Below are positions 1-10,960 of a stretch of DNA of 64,000 nucleotides, in pieces. The notes under the pieces are model-generated. The model was not told the origin of the DNA, made no database searches, and saw nothing but the letters and a program-made list of their open reading frames with translations. Made by a program: the position numbers and the translations under genes. The stretch's first letter is position 1. Each line of letters begins with the position of its first letter. Origin of the DNA: Asterella californica (Eukaryota; Streptophyta; Marchantiopsida; Marchantiales; Aytoniaceae); assembly GCA_036924285.1 (NCBI GenBank), contig JAYKYS010000008.1:10300501-10364500 (forward strand). Reading direction: 5' to 3'.

Positions 1-3000
1 CCATCCAACCTCATAACTAAATTCTCATAAGTCGGCCGCAATCCAACCTACAAACAGACGGCGGAATCAATTCTTTGTAGACATACATTGTGGTGCATTC
101 ATGTACTACTACTGCTACGACCTGATTACTTACTAATTCACTTGATGATGGCCTCGCCTCTCATAGAAACTCGGGCTACTACAGTAATCAGTAACTGAGA
201 TAACACGATTACTAATCAGTAATCTTGACTCTCCCTCAAAACCCCTTCAACTAGCTCACAGAACCAGAATATGACAAACAGACGCAATACATGTGATAAA
301 CAGGAAAACAAGATTACGGATAATTACACGCATCAGGACGAGTTAGCATTCATCCTACTGAACGCGGGAGCATTCGAGCTCTATCCTGCTGAATGAGAAG
401 TTTTGGTGATAGGCAACCATCGAATCAGAAAGACCACGTACCAAGCGTTGTAGATCAATGCGTCAACACGGTAGAACAGCACCCCTCAGCGTTGCAACAT
501 CGTCCATGAGAATATGGAGCTGCTCAATCCTAGAGATTTCCGCTCAATTGCACATGGGTTGGCTCGAACTGGTCTTACATCCGACAGAAGACGGATCCAT
601 ACATAAAGATAATGCTGTGGCAAAGCTCTTCTCCCCGGCTGGTGACCACTCATGGAAGGAAACCTAATGGATATTCTAGCCGTACGTGACGTTGAAAGGC
701 GGGTTCAGAATAGATCTCAATATTGATGAGAAGACGACACTGTCATGAAACATTTTTGTTGACCTTCTCAGACGGAGACAGGAAAAATGTCTCGGCAGAG
801 CAGTAAAGACTTATTATGAAAAGGGCTCTGACCCGTTGATCAGTGGAACCTGGCAGTAGTTCTCTTACTGACAGGCAATCAGTAGGAAGAATGTTTATGG
901 GCAACTCATATGCGTCAGAGAAGGTCTCCTGGCCACAATACAGGGAACTCATGAGAGAACGGTTCTTCGGACTCTTAACTCCAACTAAGATAGGAACCAC
1001 CACCAGATCTTCTTGACTCGTATAAAACTAAACCATGTACATGAACGCCTGAATCTAGCTACTGAAAAGCAAATGTGCAGACTTCAACCTTTCAACTATA
1101 GGCAAATGCTCTGTATCTATGAAACAAAAATCGCAATGTTTACTCATTGCAGAGGGCATCTCATCAGGGTAAGCGAATGAGCCGTACAGGAAGGGATAAT
1201 ATCACAAAGATCTCTCTCTATACATTAGGCAAAGAAGCCGGGATCCGTAACGAGAGAAAATACACCATGGGGATGCCTTTGGGGCACAGATGTGGAGACT
1301 ACAAATAATAGGCAAAGCAGAAGAGATTGTTGCTGAGAGATATCTATACCATCTTCATTATCGAGGTTCTAAGCTTCCAGAAAACAACTACTAGTGAGGC
1401 TTTTGACGGTCTCGAATGGGGAACCAACCGACTAGAAAGAGGCTCTCACAAATGACGGATATCGGACAAGCAAGAGCCTGCCACTAGTTACTCAATTACT
1501 CTGAAGACAGTCTAATAGCTTCCTAAATAAGCAGAAAGCTTAGATCCGCTTGAAGCAGAAAGTCTACGATCTAACAGTGCTATGCTCACTAGAAGTGCAC
1601 AATTTACTTGCACAACCCAGACGCGTATTCTCTCCACCTGTATGTGCTAGCATTTACGACTGGTACACCAGAAAAAGCTCCTACATTTCTGTAAAGCCCT
1701 CATTCCTTAGCCAAGTCAAACCACGCTGGTATTTTCATGGGACCCACTCAATACACTGAGTTGATTGGGCTGGCAGTGAGTATCTTGTACTGTGCTCGTA
1801 GCCATTATCGTACACAGTTTTGCACATTGATGATCCTCGTCATTATCGAATATACTGGCACTGGTAATGACGACGGCTCAAGCGTGACATCATTGACAAC
1901 GACTAGCGAAAGGATCTCTTGGAAGTGAGTTATCAAGCAAGGTATTTGCTAAAGAGTGATGGTTAACATCCCGAAACGCTTGATTCCCTGACAGAACATC
2001 AAAGACGCGTATTCTTACGGTGCAGTGATAATAGAATCGTACCAGCAAAACGTATAAGCGCAAACCTGCTATTAGGTAGCTCGACAGGATGATACAGTAT
2101 ATTCTGGAGGGGTTTAGGAGCACTGTTTGCAAGTTACGCTTCTCCTTTCTTTTCCTAGCAGCCATATAGTGAGACAGACGATGGAGCTATCTGATCAAAG
2201 TAGAAACACGCGACGCAATGAATAGTCAACGGATGGAAAGACCCGATCAAGCCTTACAAGGGAAAGAGGGAAAGAGGGACCCGAAGGGCCAAATCTGATC
2301 AAAGTCGTTTGATGCTCTCCTCTTCCCGCTTGCGATTTGATGAAACCAATAAAAGGACCCATATGAGCTTCAACATGCTAAAGTGATGTAAAATGACAAA
2401 ACCCCGCTCTTTGCGCGGGGTACATACTGTTAAATGAAAAACAGTCACCCGAAGAAGACAAGATCTCCCAAGTTGCTGGGACTTCGATCAAACGTATTTG
2501 GAACGTTGGGAACATCTGAAATCATATTGTTAGGAGGAGTAAGCTAATACCTCCTCGTTCAACTGTGTCAGATACTAAAAGTGGGCGAATATAACGTAGC
2601 TAAGGGAAAAGTCTTCGAGGGAAGAATCGCTGTAATTCGTTAACATTGTTGTGTAATCTCTTCAAATTCTGCAACTCAGTAAAGAGAAGGATTTGGGATA
2701 AAGCCTCGTAGCCATGACACCTTTGAGCCTTCATGGGTCTAACGGAGTCCAGAACAAAGCGGATCTTCTCACGATCGAGGGAGCAGTGAAGTTACGGGAC
2801 CTGCACCTCTTCGTTCTTATCTCCTCCTTCCTCACCGGTCTCTCTCTCATACACGAAGTGCCTGAAAGTAATTATTTGATTCTCTCTGCTCCATATATTA
2901 CTAGAGGGATTGTCAGGCTATGAGGGAGATGGGCAATGATGTACATTACAGTTGACAGAAACCGTAATGCGAGATTCAGCGAGAAGTGAAGGCCCCGCAG

Positions 3001-3560
3001 CGCCACAGGTTTATGGAACAGGTCTGGTTCATTCCTTTCGGCTGGTGGGTCGGGTTGGATGGACCGGTATCTATCAGTCTCTTCATCAACGGTGCCATGG
3101 CTAGGGCAAGGAGTCGAAAGTAACAGTGGCTTTAGGATTTCGATGATTGATTCTAGCATATCCTGGGTAGATTTTTTGATCATTTCATCACTGAATTATC
3201 GACCGCACAGGTAGGATTCCGTAGGAAGTCACTGTGGCGTAGTTTGGAATCTTGTTATATTGTCAGTATAAAAGCTTTGGATACTCCGATGTCTCAGACG
3301 CATAGCACTCCAGGGCCCAGCCGCCCAGCAAGCCAGGGCGTCCATCCTCTGCATGGGAGCCAGTTTGACCAATCAGTGTCACGGATCATGCATTTGTTCC
3401 CTTCTGATTCAGCATATCTACCCCACTTGAGTCTCGTGATGAGATCTTTTAGATCGCTCGTATGAACCAACCGTAAACTGAAACACCGACATGTTTTCTT
3501 ATTTCTCGTAAAGAGGAGATTTCACTATGATTGGTACCATATAAGCAAGGTAGCGATTTG
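1..3560. other. Anonymous sequence, no recognisable gene
   Basis: No open frame here resembles a protein family I know. The longest frames are about 60-100 codons with no recognisable motif, for example minus-strand frames at 743-1003 and 2872-3183. I see no LTR ends, tRNA or rRNA. The only structured item is the hairpin listed at 2401-2421. The stretch probably holds decayed transposon or intergenic sequence, but nothing seen here proves that. Confidence 0.5.
2401..2421 (-). terminator. Terminator-like hairpin (bacterial style, function doubtful)
   Basis: A perfect 7-bp GC-rich stem (ACCCCGC / GCGGGGT) with a 7-nt loop. Read on the minus strand it is followed directly by TTTTGTCATTTT, the look of a rho-independent terminator. 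No gene ends here on either strand, and the setting is a plant nuclear genome, so a terminator role is unlikely. It could be chance or a relic of organellar or bacterial DNA. Confidence 0.2.
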
Positions 3561-3599
3561 CGAACGTGGCATTTTTCGCTGTTCCAGAATCGAGCGTAG

Positions 3600-3770
3600 A
3601 TCCTTTAGATGCCACGTAGTAGACGTTGTACAGGAAGTTTGCCGAGGTTGACGTTCGTAACGTCGGAATCGACACCGTGCTCTACTAGCAGAGGCTGGAC
3701 TTCTCCTCCTCGTGTACCGACCGAAGACACCAAAGGAGTGGTAAGCGCACTAGGGTTCAACATTTTCGGA
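3600..3770 (-). pseudogene. Ankyrin-repeat remnant
   Basis: One minus-strand frame reads like a single ankyrin repeat. It has a TPL-like start, then GGEVQPLLVEHGVDSDVTN followed by a GK-PVQ segment, matching the family pattern of an EVVxLLLExGADVN helix-turn and a GxTPL loop. Ankyrin repeats mediate protein-protein contacts. Only about 45 codons are open, then a stop follows. No second repeat, start codon or partner exon was found, so this is either one exon of a decayed gene or a chance resemblance. Confidence 0.35.
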
Positions 3771-3779
3771 TTTCTCTTC

Positions 3780-5280
3780 TTCTATCTCTTTTTCTGTTGG
3801 TATTTCGAATCCCAAATCTGTGCGTGTCCTTCCCATGGAATGTGGGACTCGAGGTCATGATTTATGACGTTCAGACCCACCCTTGCATTCAACTGTTCCC
3901 GATGGAACCACTTTTTTCCGACTTAAGCTAGATTGACAATCCACACCTACAAGCATACCCTTAACTTTAACATTATGTCGGTTACTTCGACGCCAATGAT
4001 AAAGTATTGAATCATTCGTTAGCCATATCCTTTTGCTTGAATGCTGATGTGTATAGATACCTTCAGAAGTACCAAGAAATTCGACAATTTTTAGAATCTG
4101 TATCAAGACGTATGATCAAGGCACACAATCTGCAAGTCGGAAGCGAAGATGAATACTCTCGAGAGGATGACCAGTAAAGTACCTGGTGACAGACCTAATC
4201 ATATATAAGCTGCTGAGCAACAGACAAGCGATCATTTGACCTGCCGAGTGTGTGTGGCGAACTTAAGTCTACGGTTTGTCTGTCATATAGCTTCAACGTG
4301 GATGGTAAAATCGAGGAACCAGCTGCTGTTCCTACTGTCTTGAACACGAAAGGTGGTACTCTGAACCTTGATCCTCGCTTGAGTCTTTTTAATTCGCACT
4401 TTTACCGTGTACATGAAAGGTCAAGGCGCAGTGACTAACGAGAAGTTGAGTTCTACCTTCTGTAGTAAGTCTAGTTACTTTTCAACCAAACTTTAAAGGT
4501 CGACTCGGTTCTCCCCTTCCTGCTTCTGAAGTTATTCCCACTGTTTCAGTTACAGTCGGCGTGTTGCAGAGGATGGTTTACACTTTTATCTCTGAACTCC
4601 ACGTACGTTCTATGTTGATACTAATAGGTACTGATACAACGCCCGGGGGTGAATCTCAGATTAGTTTCAACTCCGGTATAGGAGAACAAAACATAGAGTT
4701 TAACTGATGAGCTTCATGGTTCCGTGTAGTCGGTAGTCCTGAAGCGGGTGGTAAGTAGGGACCTGTAAGTTCTAAGTTGCTAAGTTTGTGCGAAGGTGAG
4801 GGATGATGAACACACAGCTAGGATGTCCTAGAAGGCAGCTTTGGTACCAAGTCGATTCTTTGTCTGTCTCTTGTGCCGGTCAGTCAGTCGCTAACTTGAA
4901 TCTGCTCAAACTCTGCAGTAAAATAGTACAGCAGACGAGGATATGAAACAACGTCCTGAAGTTAGCTTTCTAACGAGACGATACTACACAAAACTCAAAG
5001 GTGGCTCTGACATGGCCAGATGACTGGAAGGACGGTCGGCTGCCAGTCGGGGGTCTGATCAAGAAACGAATGCTTAAGAGGGGTCTGATCGAGCGTGACT
5101 TTCATACAGGGGGACTGATCAAGCAAGTAGCCGCAAAGATAAAGGTAATAGGATTGTATATTTCATTTTCATCGTTGTTACAAGATATACATAATTAAGC
5201 AGACAAACAGGTTACATAAGACGAACAGGTTCTAATAGGCTCTAGACCCTTGGTACTAATGTCTAAACTGAGCAATTTCG
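3780..5280. other. Anonymous sequence with a small repeated motif
   Basis: No recognisable gene. At about 5048-5122 a short motif close to GGGGTCTGATCAAG occurs three times at roughly 35-bp spacing, inside a 65-codon plus-strand frame (5001-5198) that I do not recognise. A plus-strand frame at 4250-4438 is likewise unrecognised. Confidence 0.4.
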
Positions 5281-5287
5281 ACTGGCA

Positions 5288-5656
5288 TCACCTCCATTTC
5301 GGTGTCAGGCTGGGGGGGAACAGAAGGGCCACCTTTGTTAAAAGAGATACATTCTTTCTCAAGTATGAAGGAATGCAGTCTTCTAGTATCACCACCTGTG
5401 GTACGTCCGTCCTTGAGAGGAAGTAGTGCAAAATTCCTTCTTTCTGTCTAGAGCAAAACTTCATATCCAGAAACCTGTAATCTGCTGGTAGGATTTCTTG
5501 GCCCCAGAGAGTGTTTGCCGTGACTGTGGCTAGATCTTGTTCTATCCTTGGATGCCATTTCTGAATTTCTTCTAGATATATATCTGGGATTCCAGGGTAG
5601 CTCTCCGCTGAACGGTAAACATGAAAGAGAAGAGAAATCGGGATGGTGACTTGTGT
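5288..5656 (-). other. Unidentified 122-codon open frame, possible exon
   Basis: A minus-strand frame stays open for 122 codons before a TGA. It lacks an early ATG; its first methionine lies about halfway along. The composition looks protein-like, with an acidic helix-like stretch (DIYLEEIQKWHP) and a later segment reading VPQVVILEDCIPSYLRKN. I do not recognise the family. It could be an internal exon, a transposon fragment or a chance frame. No neighbouring exon was identified. Confidence 0.25.
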
Positions 5657-5699
5657 TTACAACGTACAAGTGGACTTCCCGTGTTTTCGACCACTGCAC

Positions 5700-6600
5700 A
5701 CCCTGAGTGCTTGTTGATCAGTGATCTCCTTTGAGGACGACCTGGCTGTTGCCAGAGCTTGTGGTGATGAGCTACACAACTAGAAAGAGAATCTCCATCG
5801 GGGCATTGTCAATGCCCTTGCACACTAGAATTATTAACTACTCGCCTATTTAGCTTGGTGTGTTATAAAATGCGACAAAAGTTCTCCTTTCAGGGCATAT
5901 CTATTCTGTTTACAGACTTGCTAAGCGTTCATGTTATATCTTCAATTAATGAGTAGAAAACACATTTCCTTAACTCTTTCCTTTTCGCCTGTGTGATTCA
6001 AAGAAGACTGGAAACTGGATCTCCAAAAGGTTTCAGTGTTTGCGGTGGACATGCTCTAAGGCACTACATTTGGGGTTTTAAACCAGAGTTGCGCAAATTG
6101 ACCTATTTGAATCGCGAGAATATTTACAAAGAGAAAGTGTGGCCTACTGAACCTTCACGATTCAATAGGCTCTTAGCAACCAGTTTTACTTTGTACTTCG
6201 GATAGTATCGTCAACATTCTTCTTCAATTTCAACACCCATTCAGAAATGTCAGTTTCTGAACGTGATGAATTTATAATTAGAATCATAGGCAAAGGAGGA
6301 AGAGGAAGAAGTGAGAAAGCGAGTGATGAACTTGTGTGGAGTGGAAGGGGGTTTAGACGAGCGAGGACGGAGGGCGTGGATTGGGAGGAGATGTGACTGA
6401 CCGTAGAGTTGCATGTCGGAACGATCAATCCTCTGGGAATTAACAGGTGCGACGAAAGGATGAAACCGAAACTATGGTTGCAGGCCGCGATCCGGTTGCT
6501 CCCCTGTGCTGCTGTAGTGATGGTGAGGTCCTTGAGGAGTAGGTTACAGCAAGGGTTGTTACGTTTTTGTGCTCAACCATTGTAGCACTATTCCAGGGAA
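5700..6600. other. Anonymous sequence upstream of the UBP-like exon
   Basis: No recognisable gene. The last 200 bases (about 6290-6600) are purine-rich on the plus strand, which may be a relic of the 5' region of the adjacent UBP-like exon. Open frames on the opposite strand there (6186-6428 and 6440-6865) look like by-products of this base composition. Confidence 0.4.
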
Positions 6601-6675
6601 TTGGAGTTTGAGCGAGAGAAAAGGAGAGAGGAAAAGAGTGACTGTCAGAGAGAAGAGACAGACAGGCGCATGGTA

Positions 6676-6792
6676 ATGGGAAGTTCCGGATCAAAGCTGG
6701 ACAAGGCGCTTGGGGATCAATTTCCCAAAGGAGAGGGGGACTTTGGATTGGAAAACTTTGGCAACACCTGGTACTGTAATAGCGTCGTCCAG
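6676..6792 (+). pseudogene. First exon of a UBP3/UBP4-type ubiquitin-specific protease, catalytic Cys lost
   Basis: The 39-codon exon starts [17 protein letters not shown] and ends at the Cys box of plant UBP3/UBP4 deubiquitinases. These enzymes cleave ubiquitin chains with a catalytic cysteine in the NTCY motif. Here the box reads [12 protein letters not shown], so the catalytic Cys is Trp (TGG). The exon is followed by GTACAG, a good splice donor, at a position that fits the known first-exon boundary as I recall it. An in-frame ATG lies two codons upstream, but the conserved N-terminus favours 6676. I could not find the next exon in the following kilobases. It is most likely a truncated, dead gene copy; a very long intron is the alternative. 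Confidence 0.72.
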
Positions 6793-8450
6793 GTACAGTC
6801 TGCATCCTACCAGCTTGATTGGTCGGTTTGATTGCTCCGCTCTCAGATATCTTCCGACGTAGCACAGTTGGCTGCCCTTTTGAGTAAGAGAAGATTATAT
6901 CAGACTCTGAAGTGTACAGACTTTGAGGAGTCGATACGGCGAGTAGCAGAGAAGACGTTGCTTCGTTAACTTGAAGGTCAGACCGCTAATCAAGGAAAAC
7001 GTCCGGCATGGCATAAAAATTCAGAATTCAGGTGATAGTTTAGGCCTTCGCAGATCTTCGTCATAATCCCGAGAAAGCTTAATTCCCAAGAACTGCACCT
7101 TTTAGTCAGATCCCTATTGAATCGCGACTGCGTTTGAGGAAGCATGTGAACCGGAGTAAGCATTTTGTTTCCTCCTGTCGACTCGGCTCCTGCGAGTTCA
7201 GTGTCATTTGGAGCATAGGTTCATAACTAATTGGACTCGCACCGCACACGAACTACATAGCTGTTAATTGCTGACAATCTGGCTCTCTACTAGGTGCAAA
7301 TATTCTAGCCAACCTCAAGTTCACCTCGAGCGACCAGATCTCACCTTTTTTCTTTTCTTATACGCGGACCGCTTGAATTGCGTTGCCATTACATAGTTCA
7401 CAGATGCCAGGTACTTGCCCTGGGTATGTCCTTGGGTGAGCCGCGCAGTCCGGAGCAACCCTTCGTACTCATATGAGAGTGTAATTTTCGCGCTCACAAG
7501 TGAATTGCTTATATTATGTGCTTGCGGCGGACTCGGGCTCCACTCCGTTCTCACGCATTTCTGCTCCTCGACACTCTCGCTCACTCTTCGCTCCGTTTGG
7601 AATAGAGTAGAACCCGGATCAAACACCACAAGAAGGACGCGTGTGAAAAAGACACACCCAAAACAACAACTAAGAGGTCGAAATTGTATTCCAAATGATC
7701 GAAATATGTCAAATTAGTCCTCGCAAGTGAATTTACGTCAGATTTTGGATCATCCGTGACCTTCTTCGACTTGTAACTCCTTCGATCCTTCACCAAATCG
7801 AACGATTTTTGGTGCGTTGGAATCTTCTTCCCAGCACGCACCTACTGCACTCTTCAGCACCACAAATTGTCGACCCAAACGCCAACCCGACGTCCGCCGA
7901 TGCACTTCTGCCGATCTCAAATTGATCGTAAAATCCCGTCATAAGAAAGTCCAACAGCGCTTCCGCACTACCTCATCACCAAATCGACCAAGAATAGGTT
8001 CAAACGACAGTAATCCACACAACGATTGATCACCCAACCAAAAAGAACCACTCTGCGCATGCGTGCACCCGCAAATCAAAAATATCAACGATATGCCCAC
8101 TCCGAAGATACCACCGACTGAAATCTGTGACCTGAAACCTCTCAATCAGACCTCACAATTTGAGTTCTTCAAGTGATGAACGATATGTACTCATCCATCA
8201 TGTCAACGGATACTAAACAATCACTAAAGTCGAGCCAAATCCACTCTGTGCTCGTAGAGACTCCAGATTGCACCCACAAAGACTATCCATCATAATTAGG
8301 AGCTTGAAAACTCAACTTGAAGAACTAAGGCCTCTAAGCCCTACCTGCGAAGTATACACTAGTGGGTCATCCCAAGAACTCGTCCTAACAGCACTAACGG
8401 CCCTATCGGGATTCGTCACTCCGCACTCGGTCAACCTAATCGAGGTGCCA
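6793..8450. other. Anonymous sequence
   Basis: No recognisable gene or repeat. Open frames at 7321-7629 (minus), 7415-7717 (plus), 7817-8029 (plus) and 7939-8145 (minus) have no motif I recognise. Part of the left half could be intron of the UBP-like gene. The right end may include decayed gag of element F, whose recognisable part begins at 8458. Confidence 0.4.
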
Positions 8451-8457
8451 AACTGAC

Positions 8458-8715
8458 GTGACATATCTCAAGCATCATAGCGAGTTCGAATGTCTCGATC
8501 ATCTCCTTCTTCGATATCTGATCCAAAATCCATCTCCGTCTTGTAACATCTCAAGTACTTTGAGATGTCTCTCTCATCAAATAGATCGAGCTTGTCGATC
8601 AACCTTCGAAGCGCCTTCATCTTCGAAGTTTTCTTTTGTTGGTTCTCTTACTCTTGTCGTAAAAACAAAGTGAAGGCTTGAAACAAACGTGCAGTTGTTG
8701 CATCCAACTGCACCC
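8458..8715 (-). pseudogene. Gag fragment of gypsy element F
   Basis: Read on the minus strand in two frames, this matches the gag of element E in the same window. A segment LDATTARLFQAF aligns with E's LDTAEILKTLAAL, RDISKYLRCYKTEM aligns with RDISRYLREYRGEM, and EMIETFELAMM aligns with EMIASFELAVI. One in-frame stop and one frameshift break it. Gag forms the particle that packages retrotransposon RNA. It lies directly downstream (minus direction) of the F LTR, so it is the start of the F internal region. The element is lost beyond about 8458. Confidence 0.7.
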
Positions 8716-8950
8716 TTGGTATCCTCTCTGATCCGTTCATCTCGTCCGTAGTCATGGCTCGTTCCATCCTCCCATCCTCTCATTCTCCCATGATCCAACT
8801 CTCTACATATTCATCATCTCATGTCCACAACATCCTCCCAAACAACCGTATCCATCTTCATCCTCGTCCATGATTGTTGATCTCCTCTCTCGAGTTCTAA
8901 CACACAAAACTCTCCATCCCAAATATTCACTCGAGTTCACCACCGTATCA

Positions 8951-10960
8951 TGTCAGATTTTGCGTGAAGGATGTCCATGAAAATATGAAGTTCTTGGCTG
9001 TGGAGATATAGTGTGCTGAACAAAGACAAGAAAGAGAAAAACAAGCACGAAAATGAGCGTCGCAATATATACCAACTCCCAAAGTATGTACACTGTCGAT
9101 TCTTTCTCCCTAAGAACTCAAAACTGAGAAACAAACCAAAGTGATCTTTAATCTGCTTCAAAACTCCCTAAAATGAGTCCTTGAATCTCAACCCAAACCC
9201 AAAATTATCGAAGCGTAGCTCAAAGTAAGAGAAACTTCTCTTTGCTAACGAAAAGAGCTACATCAATATCACATGATTCAAACGCAAGTCCAAACAACAT
9301 CCATGTACAAGCTCTTAGCTAAAGCTAGCTACCACAAGCCGTACATAGCGAACTAGGTCTCTAACGAACTCAATAAGACAGAGATCGTAGCGAAGAAATC
9401 GAAAAAAGCCTATCTGAGAACTTTTTCTTTTTGCAAACGGTCTTCAGATTTTGATAGAGTCTTCTTCCTTCACTCCGTTGGTCCAAGAAACCTTCAAATC
9501 TAACTCTCGACAGTCGAGATATCACCGATTTTCGGTCACAAGTGACCTGACCTTCAAAAACTCCTCCCGGCGGCTTAAAACCGCACACACCGTCCAAACA
9601 GATTGCCTGATTTGTTATCCGTCTTCTCTAGTAGGTAGATCTAGCTACCCTAAATCCAACGAGACTCCAAACAAGCTGTTTGGAGTTCCCCTTGCAAAAC
9701 CACGCAAGAAATTTGATCGCAAGTTGCAAAAAGTCGACGTAAATTGACTCCCTACTGCTCAAACTCGCTCACGACACCCAAACCAACAATCTAATCCACA
9801 CGCGGTCTTCTCCTATGCGTAGATGAAGACTCTGTGATCATGTAAGCACCAAGAACGAAGAGCTTGACTCACCGATCGCGAAAAACAATCCAATCTCAAG
9901 TTGCAAGCGATGAAAAACTAATGTAAGTGTTGCCTTGCGAGCCAATTTCACTCAGAACTCCCAAATCGTCCGATGAAACTTAGTATCGTCTTCAATTTCT
10001 TGAAAAACTCGATGTTTTGATCTTGATGGATCCAAGGACCGCAAGTTTGGACTCTGGAACGGCCCGAATGGTCCAACTCTCCTTCACAAGTAACTGAAGC
10101 ATTTAAAATTGTCACTCTACGTCTCAATTTTCTCCAGAACACACATCCCTATCCGCCTCTTCACGAATCGTCTTAACCCACGCGTAGCCTGCACAGATTT
10201 AAACCCAATGACACCTTGCGCGCATGCATTGGACCTCTCAATTCTTCGAACTGTCCATCGAAAAGTCACAAAAATAAGCTAGCCTCTTAAGCTGTCCCTT
10301 ACGTCAGTCGCTGTACTTACAAGTTTCTCTAGATAATGAGCAACCTGACCCCTTGCGTCCTTAGTATAACGCCAAGAGCTGCAAATACCCAATCAGCAAT
10401 AGTAAGCTAGGGCTTAGCTTGATTTTTTCTCTTTTTTCGAGTCTCGCAACTTCACCACTAAACGTCCAAATGAAGTAGACGAAGTGCCCATAGGAAGCTG
10501 ACAATGAGCTCTACCCATTGATGTAATGAAAGTGAAAATCCGAAGTTGTGCAAAAAGCTCTTAAGTTGGAGCTTAGCTTGCTTTTCTCATCTTTCGAGTC
10601 TCGTAACTTCTCCACTAGGCGTCCAAATGAAGTAGACGAAGTGCCCATGGAAAGTTGACAACGAGCTCTACCCATTGATGTGATGAAGTGAACATCCGAA
10701 GTTGTGCAAAAAGCCCGTAAGCTGAGGCTTAGCTTACTTTTCTCATCTTTCGAGTCTCGTAACTTCTCCACTATGCGTCCAAATGAAGTAGAGGAAGTGC
10801 CCATGGAAAGCTGACAACGAGCTCTTCCCATTGATGTGATGAAAGTGAAGATCCGAAGTTGTATAAAAATGCTCATTTTTGATCATATGAATGTCTTTGA
10901 AGCGATAATGATAAGTATCAAAAATAGATTTTCAGGTAGGAGCCAGTCCACGACACGACA
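8951..10960 (-). repeat. 5' LTR of element F (about 2.0 kb)
   Basis: On the minus strand it starts TGTCGTGTCGTGG (at 10960) and ends CTGACA (at 8951), like the D, E and G LTRs of this window. The four bases outside the start read ACGA. About 1.3 kb of it (8951-10258) matches, in inverted orientation, the F copy at 48086-58310. It contains the three-copy tandem repeat at 10409-10875. Gag follows downstream, so it is a 5' LTR. The end call at 8951 is less certain than the start, because similarity to the other F copy runs about 5 bp further. Confidence 0.65.
10409..10875. repeat. Tandem repeat, three copies of 156-157 bp, in the F LTR
   Basis: The phrase GAGTCTCG starts at 10439, 10596 and 10752, giving periods of 157 and 156 bp. 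The copies are roughly 90% alike and each carries GTCCAAATGAAGTAGA. It lies near the upstream end of the F LTR, where promoter and enhancer repeats are common in LTR retrotransposons. A 121-codon minus frame runs through it, but it only reflects the repeat. Confidence 0.85.

Noticed and set aside
10409..10875. CRISPR-like array
   Set aside because: Three 156-bp head-to-tail copies without short repeats and unique spacers, inside a plant LTR.
10511..10876. 121-codon minus frame
   Set aside because: It simply reads through the 156-bp tandem repeat; the protein repeat is a consequence of the DNA repeat.
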